From: Haemophilus parainfluenzae
Lineage (GTDB): Bacteria; Pseudomonadota; Gammaproteobacteria; Enterobacterales; Pasteurellaceae
Length of the DNA stretch: 64,000 nt
NCBI RefSeq assembly: GCF_900638025.1
Contig: NZ_LR134481.1
Span: forward strand, 1,488,001-1,552,000
Direction of reading: 5' to 3'
Numbering within the stretch: the stretch's first letter is position 1; each line of letters opens with the position of its first letter. Under the pieces are notes generated by a model. That model did not search any database. It had not been told where the DNA came from and saw nothing but the letters and a program-made list of their open reading frames with translations. Made by a program: the position numbers and the translations under genes. This document shows, one piece after another, positions 1 through 9,984 of this stretch.

Positions 1-2255
1 CTTACTTAGATAATAAAGAGGCCAGCGGATTTGATCCTGATTTAATGCGATTACTTGGAAAAAATCTGAATCGTCAAGTTGAGTTTAAAGACACTCGAAT
101 TGAAAATATTATTATTGGGTTAAATGCTGGACATTATGATCTTGTTGCTTCAGCTTTATATGTTAATCCTCAACGTGCGAAGCAAGTTGATTTTCTCCCT
201 TATTTACAAACTGGGGGCGTTCTTGTTGTCCGAGGTAAGGATAGCTTTTCTCCACAAAAATTAGAGGATCTTTGTGGTAAAAGCATTTCTTCAATGAAAG
301 GTGCTGCTTGGATTCCAACGATGAATGAGGTTTCAGAAAAGTATTGTGCGCCTAAAAATCTAAAACCGCTTATTGTGAAAGAGTACCCGAGTGCGCCAGA
401 GGCTGCTCAAGCACTTTTATCTGGTGGTGTTGATGTTCAGTATGAAGACGCAGCCGTTGCACAGATGGTGATTAATCAATTAGGTGATCGTTTAAAAATT
501 ACAAATAAAGAACAGTTATATCCGGTATTGATTGGACTTGCTTTTAATAAGAGTGACTTATCTGGTAAGGCAGTTATTGCACATGCGATAAAAGATACCT
601 TAGCAGATGGTTCATATCAAAAATTACTAAAAAAATATAACCTTGAGTTTCCAAATGAAGCATTATTAAAACAAAATGGACTAGAAAACGCCTTAGATAA
701 TGCGATTTTAGCTAGTGAAAATGGAAATGATAAAACGGTATCAAAAGGTTTTAATTGGTCATATTTAGCGAGTTTATTCGTAAATACTGATTTCTGGAAA
801 GCTGTTTTAACCGTATTTGAGTTAAGTACATTAACTTGGATTTTTGCTGTTATTTGGGGATTTTTTCTTGCACTTGGAACTCAATCGAATAAAAAACTAG
901 TTAGTAAATTTTCTAATACTTATATCTGGTTGTTTCGTAGTTTACCTTTATTAGTGTTATTAATTTTTATATATAACGTGCCTCAATTCTGGAGTGTTAG
1001 TTCTGTTTTATTATCGAACCCATTTATTGCAGGTTTAATTGCTATGGTGCTCAGTGAATCTGCTTATATAGCAGAAATTCATCGTGGAGCATTATCCTCT
1101 ATACCTAAAGGTCAATATGAAGCCGGTAAAGTATTAGGAATCCGATTCTGGGGGCTTCAACGTTTAATTATTATTCCTCAAGCATTAAAAGTAGCCTTAC
1201 CTCCACTGACCAACCAATATATTACAATTGTCAAATTAACCTCTCTTGTTTCGGTTATTTCTTTAACTGAGATTTTACTGGTAGGGCAACAGCTTTATAC
1301 GCGTAATTTTTTAGTATTAGAAACTTTGCTCGCAGTCGCATTTTATTACATTGTTATCGTGAGTTTCTTATCCTGGGTGCTAAAAAAAGTTGAAAATAAA
1401 CTGGATGTATCTTCAATAAAAAATGAAAACAATAGCGAGGTTACTATCGATAAGTCAGCGTTAGCACCTTATAGCATTTTAAAAACTGAACATGCTAATA
1501 GCGATGAAGCATTGAGTGTGCATGGGGTAAAAAAATCCTTTAACGGCGTACAAGTTTTAAAAGGTATTGATCTTTCTTTAAAATGGGGGGAGGTTCTTTC
1601 TATTATTGGTTACTCAGGATCTGGTAAAACAACGTTAATTCGAAGTATTAATGGTTTAGAGTCTTTAGATGAAGGAAGTATCAAATTAGAAGGTGAAGAC
1701 TTTATCAATGGTAGCCATTTTGTTTCAAATTCGGTGGGTAAAATTGTGAATTTAGGAATGGTATTCCAAAATTATAATTTATTTCCGCATAAGACCGTAT
1801 TAGAAAACCTTCTCCTTGCCCCTGAGTATCATAATAAGACTAAAGATGAGACTAGATTATTGGCTTTAGCTATGCTTGATAAAGTGGGCATGTTGCAACA
1901 TCTCAATAAATACCCACATCAATTATCGGGTGGTCAACAACAGCGAGTAGCTATTGCAAGAGCTTTGGTGATGAAACCTAAAATTATGTTGTTTGATGAG
2001 CCAACTTCGGCATTGGATCCTACACTAGTTGGAGAAGTATTACTTGTTATGGAAGAACTTGCAAAAGAAGGAATGACAATGATTATTGTGAGTCATGAGA
2101 TGCAATTCGCAATGCGGGTATCAGATAAAATTGCGTTTATGGATTCTGGTGAAATTGCATTTTTACAAACTCCAAATGAGTTAAGAAATAATGATGATCC
2201 TCGAATTCGTCGATTTATTAATAATGAAATTTTACGTAACGATTTTGTAATTTAA
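1..2255 (+). CDS. Fused ABC importer: solute-binding, permease and ATPase domains in one chain (5' partial)
   Basis: The reading frame is open at the left edge (codons from base 3), so the true start and signal peptide lie outside the window. Numbered from the ATG at 45: residues 1-210 are a family-3 (polar amino acid type) solute-binding domain; about 238-450 are a HisM/GlnP-type permease with an EAA loop ([16 protein letters not shown]); about 485-735 are a GlnQ-type ATPase with Walker [10 protein letters not shown], signature LSGGQQQR and Walker B IMLFDEP. One polypeptide therefore carries every part of an importer, which is unusual because the binding protein is normally separate. The stop lies 10 bases before the ATC hydrolase start, behind an AAAGGAG ribosome site, so the genes form an operon. 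Substrate is inferred from the two downstream enzymes as ATC or a related cysteine derivative; cystine or another amino acid remains possible. Confidence 0.88.
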   Translation, partial: YLDNKEASGFDPDLMRLLGKNLNRQVEFKDTRIENIIIGLNAGHYDLVASALYVNPQRAKQVDFLPYLQTGGVLVVRGKDSFSPQKLEDLCGKSISSMKGAAWIPTMNEVSEKYCAPKNLKPLIVKEYPSAPEAAQALLSGGVDVQYEDAAVAQMVINQLGDRLKITNKEQLYPVLIGLAFNKSDLSGKAVIAHAIKDTLADGSYQKLLKKYNLEFPNEALLKQNGLENALDNAILASENGNDKTVSKGFNWSYLASLFVNTDFWKAVLTVFELSTLTWIFAVIWGFFLALGTQSNKKLVSKFSNTYIWLFRSLPLLVLLIFIYNVPQFWSVSSVLLSNPFIAGLIAMVLSESAYIAEIHRGALSSIPKGQYEAGKVLGIRFWGLQRLIIIPQALKVALPPLTNQYITIVKLTSLVSVISLTEILLVGQQLYTRNFLVLETLLAVAFYYIVIVSFLSWVLKKVENKLDVSSIKNENNSEVTIDKSALAPYSILKTEHANSDEALSVHGVKKSFNGVQVLKGIDLSLKWGEVLSIIGYSGSGKTTLIRSINGLESLDEGSIKLEGEDFINGSHFVSNSVGKIVNLGMVFQNYNLFPHKTVLENLLLAPEYHNKTKDETRLLALAMLDKVGMLQHLNKYPHQLSGGQQQRVAIARALVMKPKIMLFDEPTSALDPTLVGEVLLVMEELAKEGMTMIIVSHEMQFAMRVSDKIAFMDSGEIAFLQTPNELRNNDDPRIRRFINNEILRNDFVI

Positions 2256-2265
2256 AGGAGTGAAA

Positions 2266-2784
2266 ATGAATAAAGATTTTCCTGATTTTGTCGAGATTGG
2301 TATTTTACAGCAACGTAAAATTGAAGCCGAAATAATTAAACCTATTTACGAAATTATGAAACGTGAATTTGGTTTAGATAAAGCTAAATCTATCATAGAG
2401 GAAGCTGTAGCTAATGCTGCAATAGATGCAGGAAAGGAATATGCCAAACGAGAACTTAATGGTACGAGTGTAGAGAGTTTTGTGGCCTTACAATATTTAT
2501 GGGAAAAGGATGATGCATTACGTATAGAGGTTATTAATAATGATCATTATAAATATGATTATAATGTACATCGTTGTCGTTATGCTGAAATGTATAAAGA
2601 AATGGGATTAGAAGAAATTGGTTTCCTACTTTCTTGTAACCGAGATAGCAAATTTATTGAGGGATATGCACCAAATGTGAGTTTAAGTCGACCTCATACA
2701 GTCATGAATGGTGATGGCTTTTGTGATTTTAGATATCGATTACAAGAAGAGTCAGCTAAAAATGAGGAACAGCATGAATGTTAA
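2266..2784 (+). CDS. L-2-amino-thiazoline-4-carboxylic acid (ATC) hydrolase family protein
   Basis: Predicted 172-residue cytosolic enzyme of the ATC hydrolase family, which opens the thiazoline ring of L-ATC to give N-carbamoyl-L-cysteine. I recognise the family by its C-terminal block: an FIEGYAPNVSLSR segment followed by MNGDGFCDFRYR with a conserved-looking Cys. I chose ATG 2266 because AAAGGAG (2254-2260) is spaced correctly for it; the in-frame GTG at 2260 overlaps that site. The gene sits between a fused ABC importer and an M20 N-carbamoyl hydrolase, the enzyme expected for the next step, and overlaps that gene by 11 bases. This context strengthens the assignment. The family name rests on memory, and other ring-opening or amidase activities cannot be excluded. 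Confidence 0.75.
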   Translation: MNKDFPDFVEIGILQQRKIEAEIIKPIYEIMKREFGLDKAKSIIEEAVANAAIDAGKEYAKRELNGTSVESFVALQYLWEKDDALRIEVINNDHYKYDYNVHRCRYAEMYKEMGLEEIGFLLSCNRDSKFIEGYAPNVSLSRPHTVMNGDGFCDFRYRLQEESAKNEEQHEC

Positions 2785-4003
2785 TAATTCAAGATTACTT
2801 CATTTGTTAGATGTTTTTTCTCAATTTGGGAAAACCCCATTAAATGGCGTAACAAGATTTGCATTAAGTAATGAGGATAAACTTGCAAGAGATTATTTGA
2901 TTAAACTTTCCAAAGAAGCAGGCTTTTCGATAAAAATAGATGCAATTGGTAATATTTTTATTCGCCGTGGTGGAAAGGATAATCAGTTAGCTCCAATATT
3001 AATTGGTTCTCATGGTGATTCTCAACCATTAGGTGGTCGTTACGATGGTATTTATGGGGTGTTAGCTGGATTAGAAGTGTTATTGTCATTAAATGATCAT
3101 AATATTGAAACAGAGCGGCCAATTGATCTTGTTATGTGGACAAATGAAGAAGGGGCTAGATTTTCTCCTGCTATGATGGGCGCTTCAGTTTTTATTGGTA
3201 ATTTATCTCTTACAGCTGCATTATCTGAAAAAGATAAGGACGGTATTTCAGTCGAGGAAGCTTTAAATAATATTAACTATTTAGGCACAGACGATTTTGC
3301 ATCATATCATCCTTATGCTGTATTAGAGCTTCATATCGAGCAAGGTCCTGTTTTAGAAAATAATCAAACTGAAATAGGTGTAGTAACTGGTGCATTAGGA
3401 CAGAACTGGTATCAAATTACATTGACTGGGTTATCTTCTCATGCAGGAACTACACCAATGAATATGCGTCAAGATGCATCAGTAGGCATGGCAAATGCAA
3501 TAGTTAAATTTAATAAATTAGGTTTGAGAGAAGTGGTGAATCAGGGGCGCATGACTGTTGGCCAGATTAAATTAACGCCAAATTCACCCAATGTAATCCC
3601 TGGTCAAGCTTATTTTACGCTAGAGGTTCGTCATCCTAATGAACAAAGTTTAATAAATATAGAGAGGAAAATTTATCAGATTTTGAATGATATTGCTCGA
3701 GAAAATAATTTAGTGTTTGATATTAAGAAAGTTGTTTCTTTATCTCCAGTTAAATTTAATTCGGAGTTGATTAAAACGGTCCAAGAAAGTTGTAATTCAT
3801 TAGGTTATTCTTGGGAGTATATTGTTTCTGGAGCTGGTCATGATGCTTGTCAATTAAATCATAAATTTCCAACATCAATGATATTTATTCCTTGTGTTAA
3901 TGGATTAAGCCATAACGAGGCAGAAAATATTACAGATGAATGGTGTAAAAATGGGGCAAGAGTGCTACTTAATTCCACAGTTGCTCTAGCTAATAAAATT
4001 TAA
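2774..4003 (+). CDS. N-carbamoyl-L-amino acid hydrolase (M20 family; probable N-carbamoyl-L-cysteine amidohydrolase)
   Basis: A 409-residue metal-dependent amidohydrolase of the M20 / allantoate amidohydrolase family. Visible family blocks are GSHGDS with GGRYDG (first metal region), WTNEEGARF (catalytic Glu), [10 protein letters not shown], the dimerisation-domain [15 protein letters not shown] and a C-terminal SHNEAE. The track of homologous length (about 410) and a GAGGA ribosome site set the start at ATG 2774, inside the end of the preceding gene; the longer in-frame extension to 2708 is just overlap with that gene. Next to an ATC hydrolase the likely substrate is N-carbamoyl-L-cysteine, giving L-cysteine, CO2 and ammonia. 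Allantoate or other carbamoyl amino acids are alternatives, but no purine genes are nearby. Last gene of the unit; no clear terminator follows. Confidence 0.85.
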   Translation: MNVNNSRLLHLLDVFSQFGKTPLNGVTRFALSNEDKLARDYLIKLSKEAGFSIKIDAIGNIFIRRGGKDNQLAPILIGSHGDSQPLGGRYDGIYGVLAGLEVLLSLNDHNIETERPIDLVMWTNEEGARFSPAMMGASVFIGNLSLTAALSEKDKDGISVEEALNNINYLGTDDFASYHPYAVLELHIEQGPVLENNQTEIGVVTGALGQNWYQITLTGLSSHAGTTPMNMRQDASVGMANAIVKFNKLGLREVVNQGRMTVGQIKLTPNSPNVIPGQAYFTLEVRHPNEQSLINIERKIYQILNDIARENNLVFDIKKVVSLSPVKFNSELIKTVQESCNSLGYSWEYIVSGAGHDACQLNHKFPTSMIFIPCVNGLSHNEAENITDEWCKNGARVLLNSTVALANKI

Positions 4004-4065
4004 AAAGCAATAATGAGGAGAATAAGGTAAAATTCTCCACATTATTATTTTTGCTGGAGATTTTT

Positions 4066-4743
4066 ATGGGTATGATTATCACTGTTGATGGTCCAAGTGG
4101 GGCTGGAAAAGGAACACTTTGCTACGCATTGGCAGAAAAGTTAGGTTTTACCTTATTAGATAGTGGTGCGATTTATCGCGTGACGGCATTGGCTGCGCTG
4201 AAACGTCATGCAGACTTAACCGATGAAAAAGGATTAGCAGAGTTAGCCCGTCATTTAGATATTCAGTTCATTCCGAAAAATGGTGAAGTCAATGTGCTTC
4301 TTGGTGGGATGGATGTAAGTCATTTAATCCGTACGCAAGAAGTGGCGGAAGCTGCGTCAAAAGTGGCGATTTTTCCTAAAGTGCGGTCGGCTTTACTGCA
4401 ACTTCAACAGGATTTTGGTAAAAATGATGGTCTGATTGCGGATGGACGAGATATGGGAACCGTAGTTTTTCCAAATGCACAAGTTAAGCTGTTTTTAGAT
4501 GCGAGTGCGGAAGAACGTGCAAAAAGACGCTATAAACAGTTGCAAAATAAGGGAATTAATGGTAACTTTGCACAGATTTTAGCCGAGATACAAGAACGCG
4601 ATTTTCGTGATAGAAATCGAGAGGTTGCGCCATTGAAACCGGCTGATGATGCTTTATTGTTAGATAGTACAACATTGAGCATTGATGAAGTCATTGCTCA
4701 AGCGTTGGCTTATATTCAACAAAAATCGTCAATTTCGATTTAA
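4066..4743 (+). CDS. cmk: Cytidylate kinase
   Basis: A 225-residue nucleoside monophosphate kinase that phosphorylates CMP/dCMP to the diphosphates with ATP. The N-terminus carries the P-loop [10 protein letters not shown], followed by LDSGAIYR (substrate site), and the middle has [13 protein letters not shown] and a lid with RAKRRYKQL. Length matches the family (about 225). CTGGAGA (4054-4060) is best spaced for ATG 4066; ATG 4072 would start with the family-like MIITVDGP and is possible; the TTG at 4051 is unlikely. An uptake signal lies inside the gene at 4379-4387. It precedes rpsA, the conserved cmk-rpsA order of gamma-proteobacteria. Confidence 0.96.
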   Translation: MGMIITVDGPSGAGKGTLCYALAEKLGFTLLDSGAIYRVTALAALKRHADLTDEKGLAELARHLDIQFIPKNGEVNVLLGGMDVSHLIRTQEVAEAASKVAIFPKVRSALLQLQQDFGKNDGLIADGRDMGTVVFPNAQVKLFLDASAEERAKRRYKQLQNKGINGNFAQILAEIQERDFRDRNREVAPLKPADDALLLDSTTLSIDEVIAQALAYIQQKSSISI

Positions 4744-4839
4744 CTGTTTATTCAAGGAAGAATAGACATTTATCCTCAACCCCGCATTTTATGGATCTTA
4801 ATGTGGATGTTATTAACTTAAATTAAGAAGATTATTTAT

Positions 4840-6489
4840 ATGTCAGAATCTTTTGCTCAACTCTTTGAAGAATCATTAAAAGGCCTTGAAACCCGTCAAG
4901 GTTCAATCGTTAGCGGTACTGTTGTTGCTATTCAAAAAGGCTTTGTACTTGTTGATGCAGGCTTAAAATCTGAATCTGCAATTCCTGTTACTGAATTCCA
5001 AAACGCTCAAGGCGAACTTGAAGTTAAAGTTGGCGACACAGTAAATGTAGCTTTAGATGCAGTTGAAGATGGTTACGGCGAAACTAAACTTTCTCGTGAG
5101 AAAGCGGTTCGTCACGAATCTTGGATTGAATTAGAAAAAGCTTACGAAGAAAAAGCGACCGTTATCGGTTTAATCAACGGTAAAGTGAAAGGCGGTTTCA
5201 CAGTTGAGTTAAACGGTGTTCGTGCATTCTTACCTGGTTCATTAGTTGACACGCGTCCTGCGCGCGAAGCTGATCACCTACTTGGTAAAGAATTAGAATT
5301 CAAAGTAATCAAATTAGATCAAAAACGTAATAATGTTGTTGTTTCTCGTCGCGCAGTAATCGAATCTGAAAACAGCCAAGAACGTGAACAAATTCTCGAG
5401 AGCCTTGCTGAAGGTTCAGAAGTTAAAGGTATCGTTAAAAACTTAACTGACTACGGCGCATTCGTAGATTTAGGTGGTGTTGACGGTTTATTACACATCA
5501 CTGATATGGCTTGGAAGCGTGTTAAACACCCAAGCGAAATCGTGAATGTAGGTGATGAAGTTACAGTTAAAGTATTGAAATTTGATAAAGATCGTACTCG
5601 CGTATCTTTAGGCTTAAAACAATTAGGTCAAGATCCTTGGATTGCTATCGCTGAAAACCACCCAGTAAACAGCAAATTAACTGGTAAAGTAACTAACTTA
5701 ACTGACTATGGTTGTTTCGTTGAAATCTTAGATGGTGTTGAAGGTTTAGTTCACGTTTCTGAAATGGATTGGACTAACAAAAACATCCACCCATCTAAAG
5801 TTGTAAGCCTTGGCGATACAGTTGAAGTAATGGTGTTAGAAGTTGATGAAGAACGTCGTCGTATTTCTTTAGGCTTAAAACAATGTAAAGCTAACCCATG
5901 GACTCAATTCGCTGAAACTCACAACAAAGGCGACAAAGTTACTGGTAAAATCAAATCAATCACTGATTTCGGTATCTTCATCGGCCTTGAAGGTGGTATC
6001 GACGGTTTAGTTCACTTATCTGACATTTCTTGGAATGTTGCAGGTGAAGAAGCAGTTCGTAACTACAAAAAAGGTGACGAAGTTTCTGCAGTAGTATTAG
6101 CAGTAGATGCAGTGAAAGAACGTATTTCTTTAGGTATCAAACAACTTGAAGATGATCCATTCAACAACTTCGTAGCAATCAACAAAAAAGGTGCTGTAAT
6201 TTCTGCAACTGTTGTTGAAGCTGACGCTAAAGGTGCTAAAGTTGAATTAGCAGGTGGCGTAGAAGGTTATATCCGTGCAGCAGATTTAACAAACGAAGTT
6301 GCAGCAGGTGATGTAGTTGAGGCGAAATATACAGGTGTTGATCGTAAAGCTCGTATCGTTCACTTATCTGTAAAAGCGAAAGATCAAGCTGAAGAAGCCG
6401 CTGCAGTTGCAAGTGTGAATAACAAACAAGAAGAAGTTGCTATTCCAAACGCAATGGCTGAAGCTTTTAGAGCAGCTAAAGGTGAATAA
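4840..6489 (+). CDS. rpsA: 30S ribosomal protein S1
   Basis: A 549-residue protein with six S1 RNA-binding domains, at about residues 20-86, 104-170, 191-259, 276-346, 363-433 and 450-520; the repeated [20 protein letters not shown] and RISLGLKQ motifs are plain. It bridges mRNA and the small subunit during initiation. The sequence before the ATG (AAGAAGATTATTTAT) has no good Shine-Dalgarno, as is typical of rpsA, whose translation S1 itself represses in E. coli. Codon use is strongly biased, as for a highly expressed gene. A perfect palindromic terminator follows at 6502-6531, and ihfB comes next. Confidence 0.98.
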   Translation: MSESFAQLFEESLKGLETRQGSIVSGTVVAIQKGFVLVDAGLKSESAIPVTEFQNAQGELEVKVGDTVNVALDAVEDGYGETKLSREKAVRHESWIELEKAYEEKATVIGLINGKVKGGFTVELNGVRAFLPGSLVDTRPAREADHLLGKELEFKVIKLDQKRNNVVVSRRAVIESENSQEREQILESLAEGSEVKGIVKNLTDYGAFVDLGGVDGLLHITDMAWKRVKHPSEIVNVGDEVTVKVLKFDKDRTRVSLGLKQLGQDPWIAIAENHPVNSKLTGKVTNLTDYGCFVEILDGVEGLVHVSEMDWTNKNIHPSKVVSLGDTVEVMVLEVDEERRRISLGLKQCKANPWTQFAETHNKGDKVTGKIKSITDFGIFIGLEGGIDGLVHLSDISWNVAGEEAVRNYKKGDEVSAVVLAVDAVKERISLGIKQLEDDPFNNFVAINKKGAVISATVVEADAKGAKVELAGGVEGYIRAADLTNEVAAGDVVEAKYTGVDRKARIVHLSVKAKDQAEEAAAVASVNNKQEEVAIPNAMAEAFRAAKGE

Positions 6490-6501
6490 TTAATTCACAT
6501 G

Positions 6502-6531
6502 AATAAGGCTGAGTAATTACTCAGCCTTATT
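6502..6531 (+). terminator. rpsA terminator palindrome
   Basis: A perfect 15+15 inverted repeat built around GGCTGAGTAATTACTCAGCC and followed by TATTAC. It lies 13 bases after the rpsA stop and should end most rpsA transcripts. Confidence 0.75.
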
Positions 6532-6638
6532 ATTACTCGCAATATTTAATAAAGATTTAGCGATAATTTGTTATGAACCAATATATTAATCGTAAATTTT
6601 AATGAAAGGTTTGAATATAATTTAAAGGAGAGTTGACG

Positions 6639-6923
6639 ATGACTAAATCTGAACTAATTGAAAATCTATCAACAAAGTACCCAACTTTATCCGCAAAAGA
6701 AGTAGAAGGCATTGTAAAGGATATTCTTGAACTGATTACACAATCTTTAGAAGATGGTGATCGGATTGAAGTACGTGGTTTTGGTAGTTTCTCTTTACAC
6801 CATCGTCAACCGCGAGTTGGCCGTAATCCTAAAACAGGTGATTCTGTAAAATTGCATGCTAAATCCGTACCGCACTTTAAAGCAGGTAAAGAATTAAAAG
6901 ATCGTGTAAATGTTTTTGCTTAA
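6639..6923 (+). CDS. ihfB: Integration host factor subunit beta
   Basis: A 94-residue HU/IHF-family DNA-bending protein that pairs with IHF-alpha. It shows the family pattern: N-terminal [10 protein letters not shown], the core [12 protein letters not shown], and the DNA-contacting arm [10 protein letters not shown] with the intercalating Pro. ATG 6639 gives the normal N-terminus and follows AAAGGAG (6624-6630) at 8 bases; the upstream TTG at 6633 is not needed. It lies between rpsA and lapA-lapB, the usual gamma-proteobacterial order, and ends in a palindromic terminator. Confidence 0.97.
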   Translation: MTKSELIENLSTKYPTLSAKEVEGIVKDILELITQSLEDGDRIEVRGFGSFSLHHRQPRVGRNPKTGDSVKLHAKSVPHFKAGKELKDRVNVFA

Positions 6924-6943
6924 GCATATCAATTGATATCAAT

Positions 6944-6969
6944 AAAACGACACTTAAGTGTCGTTTTTT
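6944..6969 (+). terminator. ihfB terminator
   Basis: Palindrome AAAACGACACTT / AAGTGTCGTTTT (6944-6967) running into a T tract, 21 bases after the ihfB stop and about 50 before lapA. Confidence 0.8.
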
Positions 6970-7017
6970 ATTATAAATTTTGGCATAATGAAACTATTCT
7001 TAATAAAGGAGATTGTG

Positions 7018-7311
7018 ATGATTAAGTATATTCTTGGACTTATTATTGTGTTTGCTATCGTATTAGTTGCGATAACTATTGGGGCAAATAATGATCAAGT
7101 CATTACTTTTAATTATATTGTTGCCGAAAGTCAATTACAACTTTCAACATTGGTTGCAATTTTATTTGGCTTTGGATTGATTCTAGGTTGGTTAATTACT
7201 GGACTCTTCTACTTAAAATTAAAATTCAAAAATATGTCGTTAGCCCGTCAAGTTAAACGTCAAACATCACAAATTAACGAATTAACGACTACTCGCGATA
7301 AGGCAGTATAA
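7018..7311 (+). CDS. lapA: LapA-domain inner-membrane protein
   Basis: A 97-residue protein with two predicted transmembrane helices (about residues 3-22 and 42-65) separated by a short loop with the LapA-typical NNDQVITFNY, and a basic coiled C-terminal tail. Partner of LapB in control of lipopolysaccharide synthesis (the LapB-FtsH-LpxC circuit in E. coli). ATG 7018 follows AAAGGAG (7005-7011); the longer form from 6958 begins inside the terminator. The stop overlaps the lapB start as TAATG, so the two are translationally coupled. Confidence 0.92.
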   Translation: MIKYILGLIIVFAIVLVAITIGANNDQVITFNYIVAESQLQLSTLVAILFGFGLILGWLITGLFYLKLKFKNMSLARQVKRQTSQINELTTTRDKAV

Positions 7312-8489
7312 TGCTTGAATTACTCTTTCTGCTTCTGCCAATAGCCGCCGTTTACGGTTGGTATATGGGGCATCGGAGTGCTAAGAAGGATCAGGAAGAT
7401 ATTAGTAATAAACTCTCCCGTGATTATGTCACGGGGGTCAATTTTTTGCTTTCTAATCAAACAGATAAAGCTGTTGATTTGTTTCTTGATATGCTGCAAA
7501 AACAAGAAACAGAAAATGAAATTGAAAGCAACTCACAATTTGAAGCAGAGCTAACGCTCGGTAATCTTTTCCGTTCTCGAGGCGAAGTGGATCGTGCTTT
7601 GCGGATCCATCAAGCTCTCGATCGTAGTCCCAATTATTCTTTCGAACAAAAATTATTAGCTAAACAGCAACTTGCCAAGGATTTCATGGCGGTAGGTTTT
7701 TATGACCGTGCTGAAGCGCTTTACATCATTATGGTAGATGAACCAGAATTTGCTGAAAATGCACTGCAACAGCTTTTGGTGATTTATCAAAAAGTAAAAG
7801 AATGGAAAAAAGCGGTTAATATCGCAGAGAAGCTTGCCAAGATTTCACCTATAGAAAATAATGTGGAATTAGCACAATGTTATTGTGAATATGCCTTAAG
7901 CGGTGAACTTGAAAGTGCGGTCGAAAAACGCAGTATTCTACAAAAAGCGCTGAATGTATCTCCAACCAGTGTGAGAGCATCAATACTGCTTGCTGATTTA
8001 GAGATGGCCAATAAAAACTATCGCCAAGCTATTCATTTTTTAGAGGATATTCTTAATCAAAATTCAATTTATATTGGTGAAGTGCTGAAAACACTCAAAT
8101 ATTGTTATGATGAATTAGGGGAGAGAGATAACTTTGAGTTATTCTTGATTCGAGCTAGCCAGCAGGCTAACAATACTAAAGTCGATTTAATGTTAGCAAG
8201 TGTGATTGAAGAGAAAGATGGTAAAAGTGCAGCACAATCAAAACTTTATCAACAATTAACAAAGCGGCCAAGTATATCTATTTTCCATCGTTTTATCCAA
8301 TTTCAAATTGATGATGCCGAGCAAGGTAGAGGCAAAGAAAGCCTAATTTTGCTACATAAGATGGTTGGTGAGAGGATTAAACAAGATTTTGGTTATCGTT
8401 GTACAAATTGCGGTTACCAAACTCACAAATTGATGTGGAATTGTCCTTCTTGTAAAGAGTGGGAGTCCATTAAACCTGAACATAATTAA
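7311..8489 (+). CDS. lapB: Lipopolysaccharide assembly protein LapB (YciM)
   Basis: A 392-residue inner-membrane-anchored protein with an N-terminal helix (residues 1-18), then tandem TPR repeats through about residue 340, and a C-terminal rubredoxin-like metal knuckle with two CxxC pairs (CTNCGY and CPSCKEW). In E. coli it presents LpxC to the FtsH protease and so limits lipid A synthesis. Length and domain order match E. coli YciM (389 residues). It starts inside the lapA stop and is followed after 21 bases by pyrF, as in other gamma-proteobacteria. Confidence 0.95.
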   Translation: MLELLFLLLPIAAVYGWYMGHRSAKKDQEDISNKLSRDYVTGVNFLLSNQTDKAVDLFLDMLQKQETENEIESNSQFEAELTLGNLFRSRGEVDRALRIHQALDRSPNYSFEQKLLAKQQLAKDFMAVGFYDRAEALYIIMVDEPEFAENALQQLLVIYQKVKEWKKAVNIAEKLAKISPIENNVELAQCYCEYALSGELESAVEKRSILQKALNVSPTSVRASILLADLEMANKNYRQAIHFLEDILNQNSIYIGEVLKTLKYCYDELGERDNFELFLIRASQQANNTKVDLMLASVIEEKDGKSAAQSKLYQQLTKRPSISIFHRFIQFQIDDAEQGRGKESLILLHKMVGERIKQDFGYRCTNCGYQTHKLMWNCPSCKEWESIKPEHN

Positions 8490-8510
8490 TTGACACAGTG
8501 AGGTAAAATT

Positions 8511-9203
8511 ATGAATAGTAAAGTAATCGTTGCATTGGATTACGAAACGGAAGGGCAAGCGCTATCCCTCGTGGATCAAATTGATCCAAACTTATGTCGC
8601 TTAAAAGTGGGTAAAGAAATGTTTACTACACTAGGGACAAATTTCGTCAAGCAATTACACGAGCGTCAATTTGATGTTTTCCTCGATCTTAAATTTCATG
8701 ATATCCCAAATACTGTGGCAAGAGCAGTGCGGTCTGCAGCTGATTTAGGGGTATGGATGGTTGATGTCCATGCTAGTGGGGGGCTGAAAATGATGGAAGA
8801 GGCGAAAAAAATTCTCGAGCCTTATGGAAAAGATGCACCTTTATTAATCGCAGTAACTGTATTGACTAGTATGGAAGATTTAGATTTATTACAAATCGGT
8901 ATTAATTCTTCACCACTTGAACATGTTTTACGTCTTGCGCATTTAACACAGCGAGCAGGATTAGATGGCGTCGTTTGTTCACCACAAGAAGTGGAGATTT
9001 TACGTAATACTTGTGGTCCTAATTTTAAATTAGTCACACCGGGGATTCGTCCAATTGGAAGTGATTTTGGTGATCAGCGTCGCGTTATGACTCCTGCTGC
9101 GGCTATTCGTTCAGGTTCTGATTATTTGGTGATTGGTCGCCCAATTACTCAAGCTAAAAATCCAGCAGAAGTGCTTCGTTCAATTAATTCATCACTTTTG
9201 TAA
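8511..9203 (+). CDS. pyrF: Orotidine 5'-phosphate decarboxylase
   Basis: A 230-residue TIM-barrel enzyme for the last step of UMP synthesis. The catalytic [10 protein letters not shown] (DxKxxD type) is present near residue 60, the first-strand VALDYET near residue 5, and the phosphate-binding end GRPIT near residue 210. The start follows GAGG in GTGAGGTAAAATT. It is the third member of the lapA-lapB-pyrF-yciH string; yciH starts 1 base after its stop, which indicates cotranscription. Confidence 0.97.
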   Translation: MNSKVIVALDYETEGQALSLVDQIDPNLCRLKVGKEMFTTLGTNFVKQLHERQFDVFLDLKFHDIPNTVARAVRSAADLGVWMVDVHASGGLKMMEEAKKILEPYGKDAPLLIAVTVLTSMEDLDLLQIGINSSPLEHVLRLAHLTQRAGLDGVVCSPQEVEILRNTCGPNFKLVTPGIRPIGSDFGDQRRVMTPAAAIRSGSDYLVIGRPITQAKNPAEVLRSINSSLL

Positions 9204-9204
9204 C

Positions 9205-9525
9205 ATGACAGAGAGTACTTTAGTTTATTCTACCGAAGCAGGTAGAATTAAAGAGCAAAAGCAACTAGTACAACGCCCTAAAGGTGATGGAGTGGTTCGC
9301 ATACAAAAACAAACCAGTAGTCGAAAAGGTGCAGGCGTTTCAGTGATTACTGGGCTAGATTTAACTGATGATGAATTGAAAAAGTTAGCGGCTGAACTTA
9401 AAAAGCGGTGTGGTTGCGGTGGTTCAGTTAAAGACGGCAATATTGAGATTCAAGGCGAAAAACGTGATTTACTAAAACAACTTTTAGAACAAAAAGGGTT
9501 TAAAGTAAAATTAGCAGGTGGCTAA
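9205..9525 (+). CDS. yciH: SUI1/YciH-type translation initiation factor homologue
   Basis: A 106-residue protein of the eIF1/SUI1 family. The SUI1 core is visible: GVSVITGLDL, the KKRCGCGGSVKDG turn, and the IQGEKRDLLKQLLEQKGF helix. E. coli YciH (108 residues) influences start-site fidelity in a way that overlaps with IF3. ATG 9205 gives the family N-terminus and lies 1 base after pyrF; the longer frame from 9133 only overlaps pyrF. A bidirectional terminator follows. Confidence 0.94.
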   Translation: MTESTLVYSTEAGRIKEQKQLVQRPKGDGVVRIQKQTSSRKGAGVSVITGLDLTDDELKKLAAELKKRCGCGGSVKDGNIEIQGEKRDLLKQLLEQKGFKVKLAGG

Positions 9526-9532
9526 GATAAAA

Positions 9533-9570
9533 CAAAAAATCCATCTTCAATTGAAGATGGATTTTTTTAT
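9533..9570. terminator. Bidirectional terminator between yciH and the SirB-like gene
   Basis: Inverted repeat ATCCATCTTCAA / TTGAAGATGGAT flanked by A and T runs on both sides (9536-9567), between convergent genes; it can end transcripts from either direction. Confidence 0.88.
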
Positions 9571-9572
9571 GA

Positions 9573-9929
9573 TTAACTTTCTATGAAGTCTGGTTGGTAA
9601 GCAAAGAAAATTGCACCCAAGAAACTTAATACAGCAAATACCAGAAATACATTATTTGGATTTGTAGTTTTGCGACTAAAATATTTAGCCGAGAAGAAGA
9701 TATAAAAAACAAGCATGATGATTTTCATGATAAGCCAGCTTTGTAACTGATAACCGACCAAGAAGAAAATCGTTAAGCCACTTGCAATTAAAAGTGTATC
9801 AACTAAGTGCGGTAAAATTTTTAGCAGCTTAATTGCTCGCCAATCTTTCCCACTTAATTGCATTCCCCCACGGATAATTAATAATCCTAAACTTAAAAAG
9901 GCACAAACAATGTGCAAATAAACTAACAT
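9573..9929 (-). CDS. SirB2-family inner-membrane protein
   Basis: A 118-residue protein made almost entirely of four hydrophobic helices (about residues 2-20, 41-62, 67-84, 95-113). It matches the SirB family: an N-terminal LHIVCAFLSLGLLIIRG segment with an early His, followed by PHLVDTLLIASGL. The family was named for an effect on invasion genes in Salmonella, but its biochemical role is not established. ATG 9929 follows TGGAG at 5 bases; the GTG at 9935 overlaps that site. It lies between the shared terminator and ettA, in the same direction as ettA. Confidence 0.75.
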   Translation of the reverse strand: MLVYLHIVCAFLSLGLLIIRGGMQLSGKDWRAIKLLKILPHLVDTLLIASGLTIFFLVGYQLQSWLIMKIIMLVFYIFFSAKYFSRKTTNPNNVFLVFAVLSFLGAIFFAYQPDFIES

Positions 9930-9984
9930 AGTCACTCCAGATGTAAAAGGAAAGTGCGATCAAAAGTAACCGCACTTTGATTGC

